This document shows positions 46,667 through 55,970 of a DNA stretch of 64,000 nt, piece by piece. The stretch spans positions 2,232,001 to 2,296,000 of the forward strand of contig NZ_CP038438.1 in assembly GCF_004683905.1 (NCBI RefSeq), read 5' to 3'. The number at the start of each line of letters is the position of its first letter. Position 1 is the first letter of the stretch. This DNA is from Pseudomonas fluorescens. Its GTDB lineage: Bacteria; Pseudomonadota; Gammaproteobacteria; Pseudomonadales; Pseudomonadaceae. Below the pieces are notes generated by a model. That model saw nothing but the letters and a program-made list of their open reading frames with translations, was not told where the DNA came from and ran no database searches. A program made the translations under genes and the position numbers.

Positions 46667-46686
46667 GCGGGCTTGAAAAAGCCCGC
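46667..46686 (+). terminator. stem-loop between clpP and clpX
   Basis: GCGGGCTT-gaaa-AAGCCCGC, 8-bp stem without a T run; a possible mRNA-processing or partial terminator hairpin. Confidence 0.5.
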
Positions 46687-46734
46687 AATAGCCTTCATCT
46701 TGTGTTGCAAGCCTATCGGATTTGGATCGAACGA

Positions 46735-48018
46735 ATGACTGACACCCGCAACGGCGAGGACAACGGCAAGCTGCTCTATTGCTCCTTCTGTGGCAAAAGC
46801 CAGCATGAAGTGCGCAAATTGATTGCCGGCCCCTCGGTCTTTATCTGCGACGAGTGCGTCGACCTGTGCAATGACATCATCCGCGAGGAGGTGCAGGAAG
46901 CACAGGCCGAAAGCAGCGCGCATAAATTGCCTTCGCCTAAAGAAATCAGCGGCATCCTTGACCAGTATGTAATCGGTCAGGAGCGTGCGAAAAAGGTTCT
47001 GGCCGTAGCGGTGTACAACCACTACAAGCGCCTGAACCAGCGTGACAAGAAGGCTGACGACGTCGAACTCGGCAAGAGCAACATCCTGCTGATCGGCCCG
47101 ACAGGCTCCGGTAAAACCCTGCTGGCCGAAACACTGGCCCGCCTGCTGAACGTTCCGTTCACCATCGCTGACGCAACCACCCTCACCGAGGCCGGTTACG
47201 TAGGTGAAGATGTCGAGAACATCATTCAGAAATTGCTGCAAAAGTGCGATTACGACGTGGAAAAGGCCCAGATGGGCATTGTCTATATCGACGAAATCGA
47301 CAAGATTTCCCGCAAGTCCGACAACCCGTCGATCACCCGCGATGTTTCCGGTGAAGGCGTGCAGCAGGCCTTGCTCAAGTTGATCGAAGGCACGGTCGCT
47401 TCCGTTCCACCGCAAGGTGGTCGCAAGCATCCGCAGCAGGAATTCCTGCAGGTCGACACCCGTAACATCCTGTTCATCTGCGGTGGTGCGTTCTCTGGTC
47501 TGGAAAAGGTTATCCAAAACCGTTCCACCAAAGGCGGCATCGGTTTCAACGCAGAAGTGCGCAGCAAGGAAGAAGGCAAGAAAGTCGGTGAATCCCTGCG
47601 TGAAGTCGAGCCTGACGATCTGGTCAAGTTCGGTCTGATCCCGGAATTTGTCGGTCGTCTGCCGGTTCTTGCGACGCTGGACGAGCTCGACGAGGCTGCG
47701 TTGATGCAGATCCTCACCGAGCCGAAAAATGCTCTGACCAAACAGTATGCCAAGCTGTTCGAGATGGAAGGCGTGGATCTGGAGTTCCGGACCGACGCAC
47801 TGAAATCGGTCGCCAAACGTGCTCTGGAACGTAAAACCGGTGCCCGTGGCCTGCGTTCGATTCTCGAAGGTGTGCTGCTCGACACGATGTACGAAATCCC
47901 TTCGCAGTCCGAGGTGAGCAAAGTCGTCATCGATGAAAGCGTGATTGAAGGCAAGTCCAAGCCACTGTATATCTACGAAAACAGTGAGCCGACGGCCAAG
48001 GCAGCGCCGGACGCGTAA
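46735..48018 (+). CDS. clpX: ATP-dependent Clp protease ATP-binding subunit
   Basis: AAA+ unfoldase of 427 aa delivering substrates to ClpP. The N-terminal zinc-binding domain has Cys16, Cys19, Cys38 and Cys41 (CSFC...CDEC). Walker A GPTGSGKT is at 121-128 and Walker B VYIDEID at 183-189. The pore loop GYVGEDV and ClpP-binding loop region (PEFVGRLP) are present, plus sensor 2 in [13 protein letters not shown] 46735 is the family start. A strong terminator follows, so lon has its own promoter. Confidence 0.97.
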   Translation: MTDTRNGEDNGKLLYCSFCGKSQHEVRKLIAGPSVFICDECVDLCNDIIREEVQEAQAESSAHKLPSPKEISGILDQYVIGQERAKKVLAVAVYNHYKRLNQRDKKADDVELGKSNILLIGPTGSGKTLLAETLARLLNVPFTIADATTLTEAGYVGEDVENIIQKLLQKCDYDVEKAQMGIVYIDEIDKISRKSDNPSITRDVSGEGVQQALLKLIEGTVASVPPQGGRKHPQQEFLQVDTRNILFICGGAFSGLEKVIQNRSTKGGIGFNAEVRSKEEGKKVGESLREVEPDDLVKFGLIPEFVGRLPVLATLDELDEAALMQILTEPKNALTKQYAKLFEMEGVDLEFRTDALKSVAKRALERKTGARGLRSILEGVLLDTMYEIPSQSEVSKVVIDESVIEGKSKPLYIYENSEPTAKAAPDA

Positions 48019-48041
48019 GCGTCCACACTGCCGGAACAAAG

Positions 48042-48068
48042 AAGGGGCCTTCGGGCCTCTTTTTTTTT
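48042..48068 (+). terminator. clpX terminator
   Basis: AAGGGGCC-ttc-GGGCCTCT stem followed by TTTTTTTT. Confidence 0.9.
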
Positions 48069-48094
48069 ATGTCGTTTTTTACATCCGCTTTGCG

Positions 48095-48123
48095 CTTGTT
48101 TTTTTTCAAGGCAGCCCCCATCT
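48095..48123 (+). promoter_or_regulatory. sigma32-type heat-shock promoter of lon
   Basis: CTTGTTT at 48095, 14-bp spacer, then CCCCATCT at 48116. The -10 part fits the sigma32 (RpoH) consensus CCCCATnT exactly and the -35 keeps CTTG. It lies about 60 bp before the lon start. Confidence 0.6.
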
Positions 48124-48181
48124 TGGTTTCAAGTTTAATTCCATCTGATTACGGCCATATGGCCGCCGTAGAGGCGAAATC

Positions 48182-50578
48182 ATGAAGACAACCATCGAAT
48201 TGCCTCTCCTGCCATTGCGTGATGTCGTGGTTTATCCGCACATGGTTATCCCGCTGTTCGTGGGGCGCGAGAAATCCATCGAAGCCCTCGAGGCCGCGAT
48301 GACGGGCGACAAGCAGATCCTGCTGCTGGCCCAGAGAAACCCGGCTGACGATGATCCCGGTGAAGACGCTCTCTATCGCGTAGGTACTATCGCCACTGTG
48401 TTGCAGCTGCTGAAGCTGCCGGACGGCACCGTCAAGGTTCTGGTCGAAGGTGAGCAGCGCGGTGCTGTAGAGCGCTTCAGCGAAGTCGACGGGCATTGCC
48501 GCGCCGAAGTCTCGCTGATCGACGAAGTCGACGCCGCCGAGCGCGAATCCGAAGTGTTCGTGCGCAGCCTGCTGTCGCAGTTCGAACAATACGTGCAGTT
48601 GGGCAAGAAGGTCCCGGCTGAGGTCCTGTCGTCGCTCAACAGCATTGATGAGCCTGGTCGCCTGGTTGACACCATGGCCGCGCACATGGCGCTGAAGATC
48701 GAGCAGAAGCAGGAAATCCTCGAAATCATCGATCTGTCGGCCCGGGTCGAGCACGTGCTCGCCTTGCTGGATGCCGAAATCGATCTGCTGCAAGTTGAAA
48801 AACGCATTCGCGGCCGCGTCAAAAAGCAAATGGAGCGCAGCCAGCGCGAGTACTACTTGAATGAGCAGATGAAGGCCATTCAGAAAGAGCTGGGCGACGG
48901 TGACGAAGGTCACAATGAAATCGAAGAGCTGAAAAAGCGCATCGATGCTGCCGGCCTGCCGAAAGATGCCTTGGCCAAAGCCACCGCCGAGCTGAACAAG
49001 CTCAAGCAAATGTCGCCGATGTCCGCTGAAGCCACCGTGGTGCGCTCCTACATCGACTGGCTGGTGCAGGTGCCGTGGAAGGCGCAAAGCAAGGTACGCC
49101 TCGACCTGGCGCGTGCTGAAGACATTCTCGACGCCGATCACTACGGTCTCGAAGAGGTCAAGGAGCGCATCCTTGAATACCTCGCCGTGCAGAAGCGCGT
49201 GAAGAAGATCCGTGGTCCGGTGTTGTGCCTGGTAGGTCCGCCTGGCGTGGGTAAGACCTCGCTGGCAGAGTCGATTGCCCACGCCACCAACCGTAAATTT
49301 GTGCGTATGGCCCTCGGTGGCGTGCGTGATGAAGCGGAAATTCGTGGTCATCGTCGGACTTACATTGGTTCGATGCCAGGAAGATTGATTCAAAAGATGA
49401 CAAAGGTGGGCGTACGCAACCCGCTGTTCCTGCTCGATGAAATCGACAAAATGGGCAGCGACATGCGTGGCGACCCGGCGTCGGCGTTGCTGGAAGTGCT
49501 CGATCCGGAGCAGAACCACAACTTCAACGATCACTATCTGGAAGTCGATTACGACCTGTCCGATGTGATGTTCCTGTGCACCTCGAACTCGATGAACATC
49601 CCGCCGGCATTGCTGGACCGGATGGAAGTCATTCGTCTGCCGGGCTACACCGAAGACGAAAAGATCAACATCGCCGTAAAGTACCTGTCGCCCAAGCAGA
49701 TTGCCGCTAATGGTCTGAAGAAGGGTGAGCTGGAATTCGACGAGGAAGCGATCCGCGACATCATCCGTTACTACACCCGTGAAGCCGGTGTGCGTGGCCT
49801 CGAACGTCAGATCGCCAAAGTCTGCCGCAAGGCCGTGAAAGAACATGCGCTGGAAAAACGTTTCTCGGTAAAAGTGACAGCTGACCTGCTGGAGCATTTC
49901 CTCGGCGTGCGTAAATTCCGCTACGGTCTGGCAGAGCAACAGGATCAGATCGGTCAGGTGACTGGCTTGGCGTGGACGCAGGTGGGCGGTGAATTGCTGA
50001 CCATCGAAGCGGCTGTGGTGCCGGGTAAAGGTCAGCTGATCAAGACCGGTTCGCTGGGCGATGTAATGGTCGAATCGATCACTGCGGCGCTGACCGTTGT
50101 GCGCAGCCGTGCCAAAAGCCTGGGCATTCCGCTGGACTTCCATGAGAAGCGCGACACGCACATTCACATGCCGGAGGGGGCGACCCCGAAGGACGGTCCT
50201 AGCGCGGGTGTGGGCATGTGCACGGCACTGGTGTCAGCCTTGACCGGGATTCCGGTGCGCGCCGATGTCGCCATGACCGGCGAAATTACCCTGCGTGGCC
50301 AAGTGTTGGCGATTGGTGGTCTGAAGGAAAAACTGCTCGCGGCTCACCGTGGCGGAATCAAGATTGTGATTATTCCGGAAGAGAACGTGCGCGATCTGAA
50401 GGAGATTCCTGACAATATCAAGCAGGATCTGCAGATTAAACCGGTTAAATGGATTGACGAGGTCCTGCAAATTGCGCTGCAATACGCGCCGGAGCCCTTG
50501 CCGGATGTGGCTCCGGAGATAGTTTCCAAGGACGAAAAACGTGAGTCTGATTCAAAGGAAAGAATTAGCACGCATTAA
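48182..50578 (+). CDS. lon: ATP-dependent protease Lon
   Basis: AAA+ serine protease, 798 aa, degrading misfolded and regulatory proteins. N-terminal substrate domain (LPLLPLRDVVVYPHMVIPLFVGR), helical middle, then the AAA module with Walker A GPPGVGKTS at about 352-360 and Walker B LFLLDEIDKMG. The C-terminal protease domain carries the Ser674-Lys717 dyad (PKDGPSAGVGM, GGLKEKLLAAHRGG). Length and sequence match LonA. A sigma32-like promoter lies upstream; hupB follows with its own promoter. Confidence 0.97.
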   Translation: MKTTIELPLLPLRDVVVYPHMVIPLFVGREKSIEALEAAMTGDKQILLLAQRNPADDDPGEDALYRVGTIATVLQLLKLPDGTVKVLVEGEQRGAVERFSEVDGHCRAEVSLIDEVDAAERESEVFVRSLLSQFEQYVQLGKKVPAEVLSSLNSIDEPGRLVDTMAAHMALKIEQKQEILEIIDLSARVEHVLALLDAEIDLLQVEKRIRGRVKKQMERSQREYYLNEQMKAIQKELGDGDEGHNEIEELKKRIDAAGLPKDALAKATAELNKLKQMSPMSAEATVVRSYIDWLVQVPWKAQSKVRLDLARAEDILDADHYGLEEVKERILEYLAVQKRVKKIRGPVLCLVGPPGVGKTSLAESIAHATNRKFVRMALGGVRDEAEIRGHRRTYIGSMPGRLIQKMTKVGVRNPLFLLDEIDKMGSDMRGDPASALLEVLDPEQNHNFNDHYLEVDYDLSDVMFLCTSNSMNIPPALLDRMEVIRLPGYTEDEKINIAVKYLSPKQIAANGLKKGELEFDEEAIRDIIRYYTREAGVRGLERQIAKVCRKAVKEHALEKRFSVKVTADLLEHFLGVRKFRYGLAEQQDQIGQVTGLAWTQVGGELLTIEAAVVPGKGQLIKTGSLGDVMVESITAALTVVRSRAKSLGIPLDFHEKRDTHIHMPEGATPKDGPSAGVGMCTALVSALTGIPVRADVAMTGEITLRGQVLAIGGLKEKLLAAHRGGIKIVIIPEENVRDLKEIPDNIKQDLQIKPVKWIDEVLQIALQYAPEPLPDVAPEIVSKDEKRESDSKERISTH

Positions 50579-50602
50579 TACGTTTTTGCCTGGGGGGCTT
50601 CC

Positions 50603-50632
50603 TTGACAGCTTTTTAGAGCCCTTGTTATAAA
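50603..50632 (+). promoter_or_regulatory. sigma70 promoter of hupB
   Basis: TTGACA at 50603-50608 and TATAAA at 50627-50632, 18-bp spacing. An AGAGCC/GGCTCT dyad spans the -10 region. Confidence 0.7.
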
Positions 50633-50726
50633 GCGGCTCTTAAGTGTCTGTAGGCCATTCAGCACTCGTTTTTGCTTTCACCAAAAAACTTAGAATCATC
50701 TCAAAATAGATATAAGGGGACTTAGA

Positions 50727-50999
50727 GTGAACAAGTCGGAACTGATTGATGCTATCGCTGCATCCGCTGATATCCCGAAAGCTGCTGCTGGCCGTGCGCT
50801 GGACGCTGTAATCGAATCCGTCACTGGCGCTCTCAAGGCTGGCGACTCCGTTGTTCTGGTTGGTTTCGGCACTTTCTCCGTGACTGATCGTCCAGCTCGC
50901 GTTGGTCGTAACCCACAGACCGGCAAGACGCTGCAAATCGCTGCTGCTAAAAAGCCAGGTTTCAAAGCCGGTAAAGCACTGAAAGAAGCTGTTAACTAA
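50727..50999 (+). CDS. hupB: DNA-binding protein HU-beta
   Basis: Nucleoid-associated protein of 90 aa that bends DNA as a dimer. Typical HU sequence: [53 protein letters not shown] (the beta arm, about 44-70) and [11 protein letters not shown] at the end. GTG start at 50727 with an aagggga SD. Follows lon as in other gammaproteobacteria. Confidence 0.97.
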   Translation: MNKSELIDAIAASADIPKAAAGRALDAVIESVTGALKAGDSVVLVGFGTFSVTDRPARVGRNPQTGKTLQIAAAKKPGFKAGKALKEAVN

Positions 51000-51056
51000 G
51001 TTAGTTTGTTTCAGGTTTTTACCCATCCGGGTCGGGGTCATGCCTGACTTGGCAGC

Positions 51057-51132
51057 GGAGCGGTAGAGCAGGTCGCTGGAACAGCCGCCTGTAACGCCGG
51101 GATCGAGGGTTCGAGCCCTGTCCGCTCCGCCA
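51057..51132 (+). pseudogene. degenerate tRNA-Asp-like sequence
   Basis: 76-nt tRNA-like sequence with a perfect acceptor stem GGAGCGG/CCGCTCC and encoded CCA, clearly derived from Pseudomonas tRNA-Asp. The D arm has lost its normal GTTCAG...GAAT pattern. The anticodon stem has two mismatches (GCCGC against GCCGG), and the T stem has an A-G mismatch. The anticodon position reads GTA instead of GTC. A good terminator follows at 51141. It is probably a decaying tRNA-Asp gene; a functional unusual tRNA is unlikely but not excluded. Confidence 0.6.
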
Positions 51133-51140
51133 GTTACGAG

Positions 51141-51168
51141 AAGGCGCATCCTCGGATGCGCCTTTCTT
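51141..51168 (+). terminator. terminator after the tRNA-like sequence
   Basis: AAGGCGCATCC-tc-GGATGCGCCTT followed by a T-rich run. Confidence 0.9.
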
Positions 51169-51235
51169 CTATCCGGATTCTACCCACGCTCCACGGTTGC
51201 CTAATTTTTGAAGTTCAACCGTTTCTGGGGGACGC

Positions 51236-53107
51236 ATGCTGCAGAATATCAGGGACAATTCACAAGGCTGGATTGCCAAGACCATTATCGGGGTCATCGT
51301 TGCACTGATGGCTCTGACCGGTTTCGATGCCATTTTCAAGGCCACGACGCACACCAACGATGCGGCCAAGGTCAATGGTGAAGAAATCAGCCAGAACGAG
51401 CTGAGCCAGGCCGTTGACATGCAACGCCGTCAGCTGATGCAACAACTGGGCAAGGACTTCGATGCTTCCTTGCTTGACGAAAAAATGCTCCGCGAATCGG
51501 CCCTCAAGGGCCTGATCGATCGCAAGCTGCTGCTGCAAGGCGCAGAACAATCGAAATTCGCTTTCTCCGAAGGTGCACTGGATCAGGTGATCCTGCAGAC
51601 CCCTGAATTCCAGGTGGACGGCAAGTTCAGCTCCGAGCGCTTCGACCAGGTGATTCGTCAACTGGGCTACACCCGCATGCAATTCCGCCAGATGCTGGCT
51701 CAGGAAATGCTGATCGGTCAGTTGCGCGCCGGTGTTGCCGGTAGCGGCTTCGTCACCGACGCCGAAGTGCTGGCATTTGCCCGTCTGGAAAAACAGACCC
51801 GCGATTTTGCTTCGCTGAACGTCAAGGCCGACCCGGCCGCGGTCAAGCTGACCGACGATGAGGTCAAGGCTTACTACGACGAGCACGCCAAGGAGTTCAT
51901 GACCCCTGAGCAAGTGGTCGTCGATTATGTCGAGCTGAAGAAGTCTTCGTTCTTCGACCAGGTTGCGGTCAAGGATGAAGACCTGCAGGCGGCGTATCAG
52001 AAAGAGATCGCCAACCTGTCGGAACAGCGTCGTGCGGCGCACATCCTGATCGAAGTCAACGACAAGACCACCGACGCTCAGGCCAAGGCGAAGATCGAAG
52101 AAGTCCAGGCGCGTCTGGCCAAGGGCGAGAAATTCGAAGCGCTGGCCAAGGAGTTCTCGCAGGATCCGGGCTCGGCCAACAATGGCGGTGACCTCGGTTT
52201 TGCCGGTCCTGGCGTCTATGATCCAGCTTTCGAAAAAGCCCTGTACTCGCTGAACAAGGACCAGGTGTCCGAGCCGGTGCGTACCGACTTCGGTTACCAC
52301 CTGATCAAGCTGCTGGGTGTTGAAGCGCCGGAAGTTCCGACCCTGGCCAGCCTGAAAGACAAGTTGACCCGCGAGCTGAAGACTCAACAGGTCGAGCAGC
52401 GTTTTGTCGAGGCGACCAAGCAACTGGAAGACTCGGCGTTCGAAGCGTCTGACCTGGCCCAGCCTGCGGCAGATCTGAAACTGACTGTGCACACCTCCAA
52501 GCCGTTCGGCCGTGAAGGTGGCGAAGGCATCGCCGCCAACCGCGCGGTGGTGACGGCTGCGTTCAGTCAGGAAGTGCTGGAAGAAAACGCCAACAGCACC
52601 GGTATCGAGCTGGACCCGGAAACCGTGGTCGTGCTGCGCGCCAAGGAACATCTGAAGCCTGAGCAGTTGCCACTCGAAGCGGTGAACACGGCGATCCGTG
52701 CCCAACTGACCAAAGAGCACGCCAGCGCTGCGGCCAAGACCAAGGCTGACCAGTTGATTGCTGGTCTGCGCGATGGCAAGACTGCACTGGACAAGGCGGT
52801 TGACGGCCAGAACTGGAAGGTTGTGACGGCGGCGACCCGTGCTCAGGAAGGGGTTGACCCGACTGTGCTGCAGGCGTTGTTCCGCATGCCGAAACCGGCA
52901 GCCAAGGGCAAGCCGACGTTCAGCAGCGTGACCTTGCAGGACGGTAGTCTGATGATTGTGCGTCTGGACGGTGTGAATGAAGCAGTAGCGCCGACTGATG
53001 AAGAGAAGGCGCAGTACCGTCGTTTCCTGGCTTCGCGTGAAGGTCAGCAGGATTTTGCGGCGTTCCGTAAGCAGTTGGAGAGTCAGGCGGACATCAAGCG
53101 GTATTGA
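51236..53107 (+). CDS. ppiD: periplasmic folding chaperone / peptidyl-prolyl isomerase PpiD
   Basis: Inner-membrane-anchored periplasmic chaperone, 623 aa, helping proteins leaving the Sec translocon. N-terminal anchor at about 13-30 (WIAKTIIGVIVALMALTGF), SurA-like chaperone region (about 40-230), and a parvulin domain (about 265-360: RRAAHILIEVNDKT, FSQDPGSANNGGDLGF, FGYHLIKLLG). A C-terminal second module follows. ATG 51236 matches the family N terminus (MLQNIRDNSQGW). A strong terminator follows. Confidence 0.95.
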   Translation: MLQNIRDNSQGWIAKTIIGVIVALMALTGFDAIFKATTHTNDAAKVNGEEISQNELSQAVDMQRRQLMQQLGKDFDASLLDEKMLRESALKGLIDRKLLLQGAEQSKFAFSEGALDQVILQTPEFQVDGKFSSERFDQVIRQLGYTRMQFRQMLAQEMLIGQLRAGVAGSGFVTDAEVLAFARLEKQTRDFASLNVKADPAAVKLTDDEVKAYYDEHAKEFMTPEQVVVDYVELKKSSFFDQVAVKDEDLQAAYQKEIANLSEQRRAAHILIEVNDKTTDAQAKAKIEEVQARLAKGEKFEALAKEFSQDPGSANNGGDLGFAGPGVYDPAFEKALYSLNKDQVSEPVRTDFGYHLIKLLGVEAPEVPTLASLKDKLTRELKTQQVEQRFVEATKQLEDSAFEASDLAQPAADLKLTVHTSKPFGREGGEGIAANRAVVTAAFSQEVLEENANSTGIELDPETVVVLRAKEHLKPEQLPLEAVNTAIRAQLTKEHASAAAKTKADQLIAGLRDGKTALDKAVDGQNWKVVTAATRAQEGVDPTVLQALFRMPKPAAKGKPTFSSVTLQDGSLMIVRLDGVNEAVAPTDEEKAQYRRFLASREGQQDFAAFRKQLESQADIKRY

Positions 53108-53129
53108 TGGTTGACTGAGTGGTAACAGG

Positions 53130-53160
53130 AAAGCCCCGATCTTATGGTCGGGGCTTTTTT
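53130..53160 (+). terminator. ppiD terminator
   Basis: AAAGCCCCGA-tcttatgg-TCGGGGCTTTTTT. Confidence 0.92.
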
Positions 53161-53189
53161 ATGGTTGAGATTTGGGTGTATATCCGTTG

Positions 53190-53480
53190 CTTCGGGTGCT
53201 GCCGCTGGCGGTTTCGCTCTTACAGCGAGTCACCTTTTCCAGACGCCGAAAAGGTAACCCAAAAGGCTTGGCCCCGGCGTTCGGCCCTCGCCGTGGCTCG
53301 GGTTCCTTCGTTACGGGATTCATCCGGGGGCATCGCCTCCGGTTTGCTTCGCTGCACCTCCTCTCGATGTGTTTGGCTTCGCCAAACGTCGCTGCGCTCC
53401 TTCCCCCGGATAAACCCCTTCACTCAGCCTGCCGATGGGGCCGGCACGGCAAGATCAAGAGCTTTCGGCGAGCTGACACT
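53190..53480. repeat. dispersed Pseudomonas intergenic repeat
   Basis: About 290 bp containing GGTTTCGCTCTTACAGCGAG, AAAAGGTAACCCAAAAGGC and the CTTCGCTGC/GCTTCGCC phrases of a repeat I recognise from many Pseudomonas genomes. It has several overlapping open frames, none with an SD. It occupies most of the 53161-53665 gene-free gap. Confidence 0.6.
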
Positions 53481-53524
53481 CCGCCATTTGAGTGGTGAAG
53501 AGCATGCGTTCGGCTTTTGCGCTA

Positions 53525-53620
53525 CTGTGGGAGCTGGCCTGCCGGCGATGGCGGCCTACGAGCCGGCCTGTCTCTAACTGACTATCCGCAGATCAATTGT
53601 GGGAGCTGGCTTGCCAGCGA
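53525..53620. repeat. two direct REP-like half elements
   Basis: CTGTGGGAGCTGGCCTGCCGGCGATGGCGG and TTGTGGGAGCTGGCTTGCCAGCGAAGACGG in the same orientation; a further subfamily (GGGAGCTGGCTTGCCAGCGA). Confidence 0.75.
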
Positions 53621-53665
53621 AGACGGCCGACTAGCCGCCCGGCCCCTCACAGACAAACATCCCAA

Positions 53666-54859
53666 TCACACAAACCCATAGCCCCTCGCCCTCAGCACCG
53701 CACTCAAGGTCAAAACCAGCAACCCCACAACAATCCACGGAAAACCCCCAACCCCCAGACTCCCCAGCAGCAAACCACCCGCCAAACCACCCCCGGCAAT
53801 TCCGACATTCCACAGGGTCACCAGCATCGATTGCGCCGTATCGGCAGCCTCTCCAGCGGTTTTCGCCGAGGCAGTCTGCAGCAGCGAAGGCATCGCACCA
53901 AACGCCAGTCCCCACACGGCGACGGCGAGGTAGACCACGGTCGCCGATTCTCGCCACAGGCCCAAGGCGATGGCGGAGAGCATGAACAGCAGCGTGCTGA
54001 TCAGCATCAGTTCGCGCAGCCAGTGATCGATCAGGCTGCCGACGATCCACAGGCTCAGCACTGAGGCCAGGCCGAACACCAGCAGCACCCGGTCGATATC
54101 GCTGGCCAGTCCCGACGGTTGCAGGAATGGCGCGATGTAGGTGTACAGCAGGTTGTGGGCGATCACGTAGGTCAAGGTCACGAACAACACCGAGCGTACG
54201 CCGGGCAGGGTGAAGACCTGATGTAGGGGCAGGCGTTTTCCTGCGTGTTCTCCGGCAAAGTCCGGCACTTGCCAGCGCACCCAGATCACCAGCAACAGCG
54301 TCAGCGCAGTCATGATGGCGAAGCTCAGGCGCCAGCCGACCAGCGTGCCGAGCAGTGTTCCCGCCGGGATGCCCAGCGAGAGTGCCAGTGGCGCGCCAAG
54401 CATGGCGACGGTGATTGCCCGGCCTTGCAGGTGTGGGGCAACCATGCGGCTGGCGTAGCCTGCCAGCAACGCCCACAGCAGCCCGGCAAATATCCCGGCG
54501 AGCAAGCGTGCGGTCAAAGTCAGCCAGTACCATTCCGACAGGGCGGTGATGCTGTTGGCGATGGCGAAGCCGCCGATGGCTGACAGCAGCAATGGCCGAC
54601 GACGCCAGCTGCGGGTGACGATGGTCAGCGGGATGGCGGCGAGCATCGAGCCAATCGCGTACAGGGTGACCAGTTGCCCGATCAGTGCCTGGGAGACATT
54701 CAGCCCCGCGCTCATTTGTGGCAGCAGGCCGGCGGGCATGGCTTCGGTCAGCACCGTGATGAAGCCGGCGGTAGCCAGCGCCAGCAGGGCGCCGAGGGGT
54801 AATCGGTCGCGGGTGTCGACTGGCTGGGTGAGGACCGAGGTCAGTTGTGCGTCGTTCAT
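53666..54859 (-). CDS. MFS transporter, sugar-efflux (AraJ/SotB) type
   Basis: Inner-membrane exporter of 397 aa with 12 predicted segments, same subfamily as 9928-11145 (TGFITVLTEAMPAGLLPQ type opening, GQLVTLYAIGSMLAAIPLT, HNLLYTYIAPFLQPSGL). Divergent from the LysR gene at 54980, which is its likely regulator, with a dyad operator candidate between. Substrate unknown; the paralog pair may differ in specificity. Confidence 0.88.
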   Translation of the reverse strand: MNDAQLTSVLTQPVDTRDRLPLGALLALATAGFITVLTEAMPAGLLPQMSAGLNVSQALIGQLVTLYAIGSMLAAIPLTIVTRSWRRRPLLLSAIGGFAIANSITALSEWYWLTLTARLLAGIFAGLLWALLAGYASRMVAPHLQGRAITVAMLGAPLALSLGIPAGTLLGTLVGWRLSFAIMTALTLLLVIWVRWQVPDFAGEHAGKRLPLHQVFTLPGVRSVLFVTLTYVIAHNLLYTYIAPFLQPSGLASDIDRVLLVFGLASVLSLWIVGSLIDHWLRELMLISTLLFMLSAIALGLWRESATVVYLAVAVWGLAFGAMPSLLQTASAKTAGEAADTAQSMLVTLWNVGIAGGGLAGGLLLGSLGVGGFPWIVVGLLVLTLSAVLRARGYGFV

Positions 54860-54936
54860 GAGTCAGCGTCCATGTGCCGAAGTGGGTGAAGGCCATAGGC
54901 TAGGGCGCTGCGCATTGGAAAAAAATGGGTTACGGT

Positions 54937-54951
54937 TCCGAACATATCGGA
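54937..54951. promoter_or_regulatory. LysR-type operator candidate
   Basis: TCCGA-acata-TCGGA, a perfect 5-5-5 dyad in the 120-bp region between the divergent MFS and LysR genes. Confidence 0.5.
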
Positions 54952-54979
54952 CATGGATGTCGTGAATCGGAGGTGTGGA

Positions 54980-55879
54980 ATGGACAGTCTGGGCAGTATT
55001 TCGGTGTTTGTTCAAGTCGCCGAGACCCGCAGTTTTACCGAGGCTGGGCGGCTGCAGGGCGTGTCGTCTTCAGCGGTGGGCAAAAGTATCGCCCGGCTGG
55101 AGGCGCGATTGGGCGTGCGGCTGTTTCATCGCACTACCCGCAGCATCACCCTGACCAGCGAGGGCGCGCTGTTCCTCGCACGCTGTCGCAAAATTCTTGC
55201 CGAGGTGGAAGCCGCCGAGTTCGAACTTTGCGATTCCGCCTCCCAGCCCCATGGCAAACTGCGCATCAGCCTGCCGCAGGTGCACGGCCTGGTAATGCCG
55301 GTGATGAATGAGTTCATGGCGCTGTACCCGCAGATCGAGCTGGATCTGGACCTGACTGATCGCATGGTCGACGTGGTTGAGGAGGGCTTTGATGCGGTGA
55401 TTCGTACCGGTCAACCACGTGATTCACGGCTGATGGCGCGGCCCTTGGGCGAGTTTCACATGGTGCTGGTGGCGAGCCCGTTGTATCTGCGGGAGCACGG
55501 CGTGCCGCAAATTCCCGCCGATCTGGCGGAGCACGCCTGCTTGCGGCACACCTTTCATGCCACTGGCAAGCTGGAGCCATGGCCATTGATTGGCGAGGAG
55601 GGCGCGCCGGAGCCGAGCTTGCCGACGCGGCTGGTCACTACCTCCATCGAAGCCGTCCATCATGCGGCGCTGGCAGGGATGGGTATCGCCTGCCTGCCGG
55701 ATTTCATGACCCATGAGGATGTGGCGCAGGGGCGCTTGCAGCGAGTGCTGGATGCCTATATGCAGCACACCGGTCAGTTCTGGGTATTGTGGCCCTCCAG
55801 TCGCCATGCCACCGCCAAATTGCGCGTCTTCATCGATCACTTGTCGCTGCGACTTTTTCCGGCAATCAAGGGTCAATAG
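54980..55879 (+). CDS. LysR-family transcriptional regulator
   Basis: 299-aa regulator of the CrgA/AaeR-like group: helix-turn-helix DSLGSISVFVQVAETRSFTEAGRLQGVSSSAVGKSIARLEARLGVRLFHRTTRS (1-60) and substrate-binding-like domain with LRISLPQVHG and DLDLTDRMVDVVEEGFDAVIRTG. ATG 54980 has a cggaggtg SD; the frame is open from 54953. Divergent from the sugar-efflux MFS gene. Confidence 0.87.
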   Translation: MDSLGSISVFVQVAETRSFTEAGRLQGVSSSAVGKSIARLEARLGVRLFHRTTRSITLTSEGALFLARCRKILAEVEAAEFELCDSASQPHGKLRISLPQVHGLVMPVMNEFMALYPQIELDLDLTDRMVDVVEEGFDAVIRTGQPRDSRLMARPLGEFHMVLVASPLYLREHGVPQIPADLAEHACLRHTFHATGKLEPWPLIGEEGAPEPSLPTRLVTTSIEAVHHAALAGMGIACLPDFMTHEDVAQGRLQRVLDAYMQHTGQFWVLWPSSRHATAKLRVFIDHLSLRLFPAIKGQ

Positions 55880-55970
55880 GGTTGTAACGGCTTTAAGACA
55901 CAATCCATGCGCCGCAGGGCCACGTTCTGTTGCACAATACGCCCCGGACTGTTTTTCCTCAGGATGTTCA

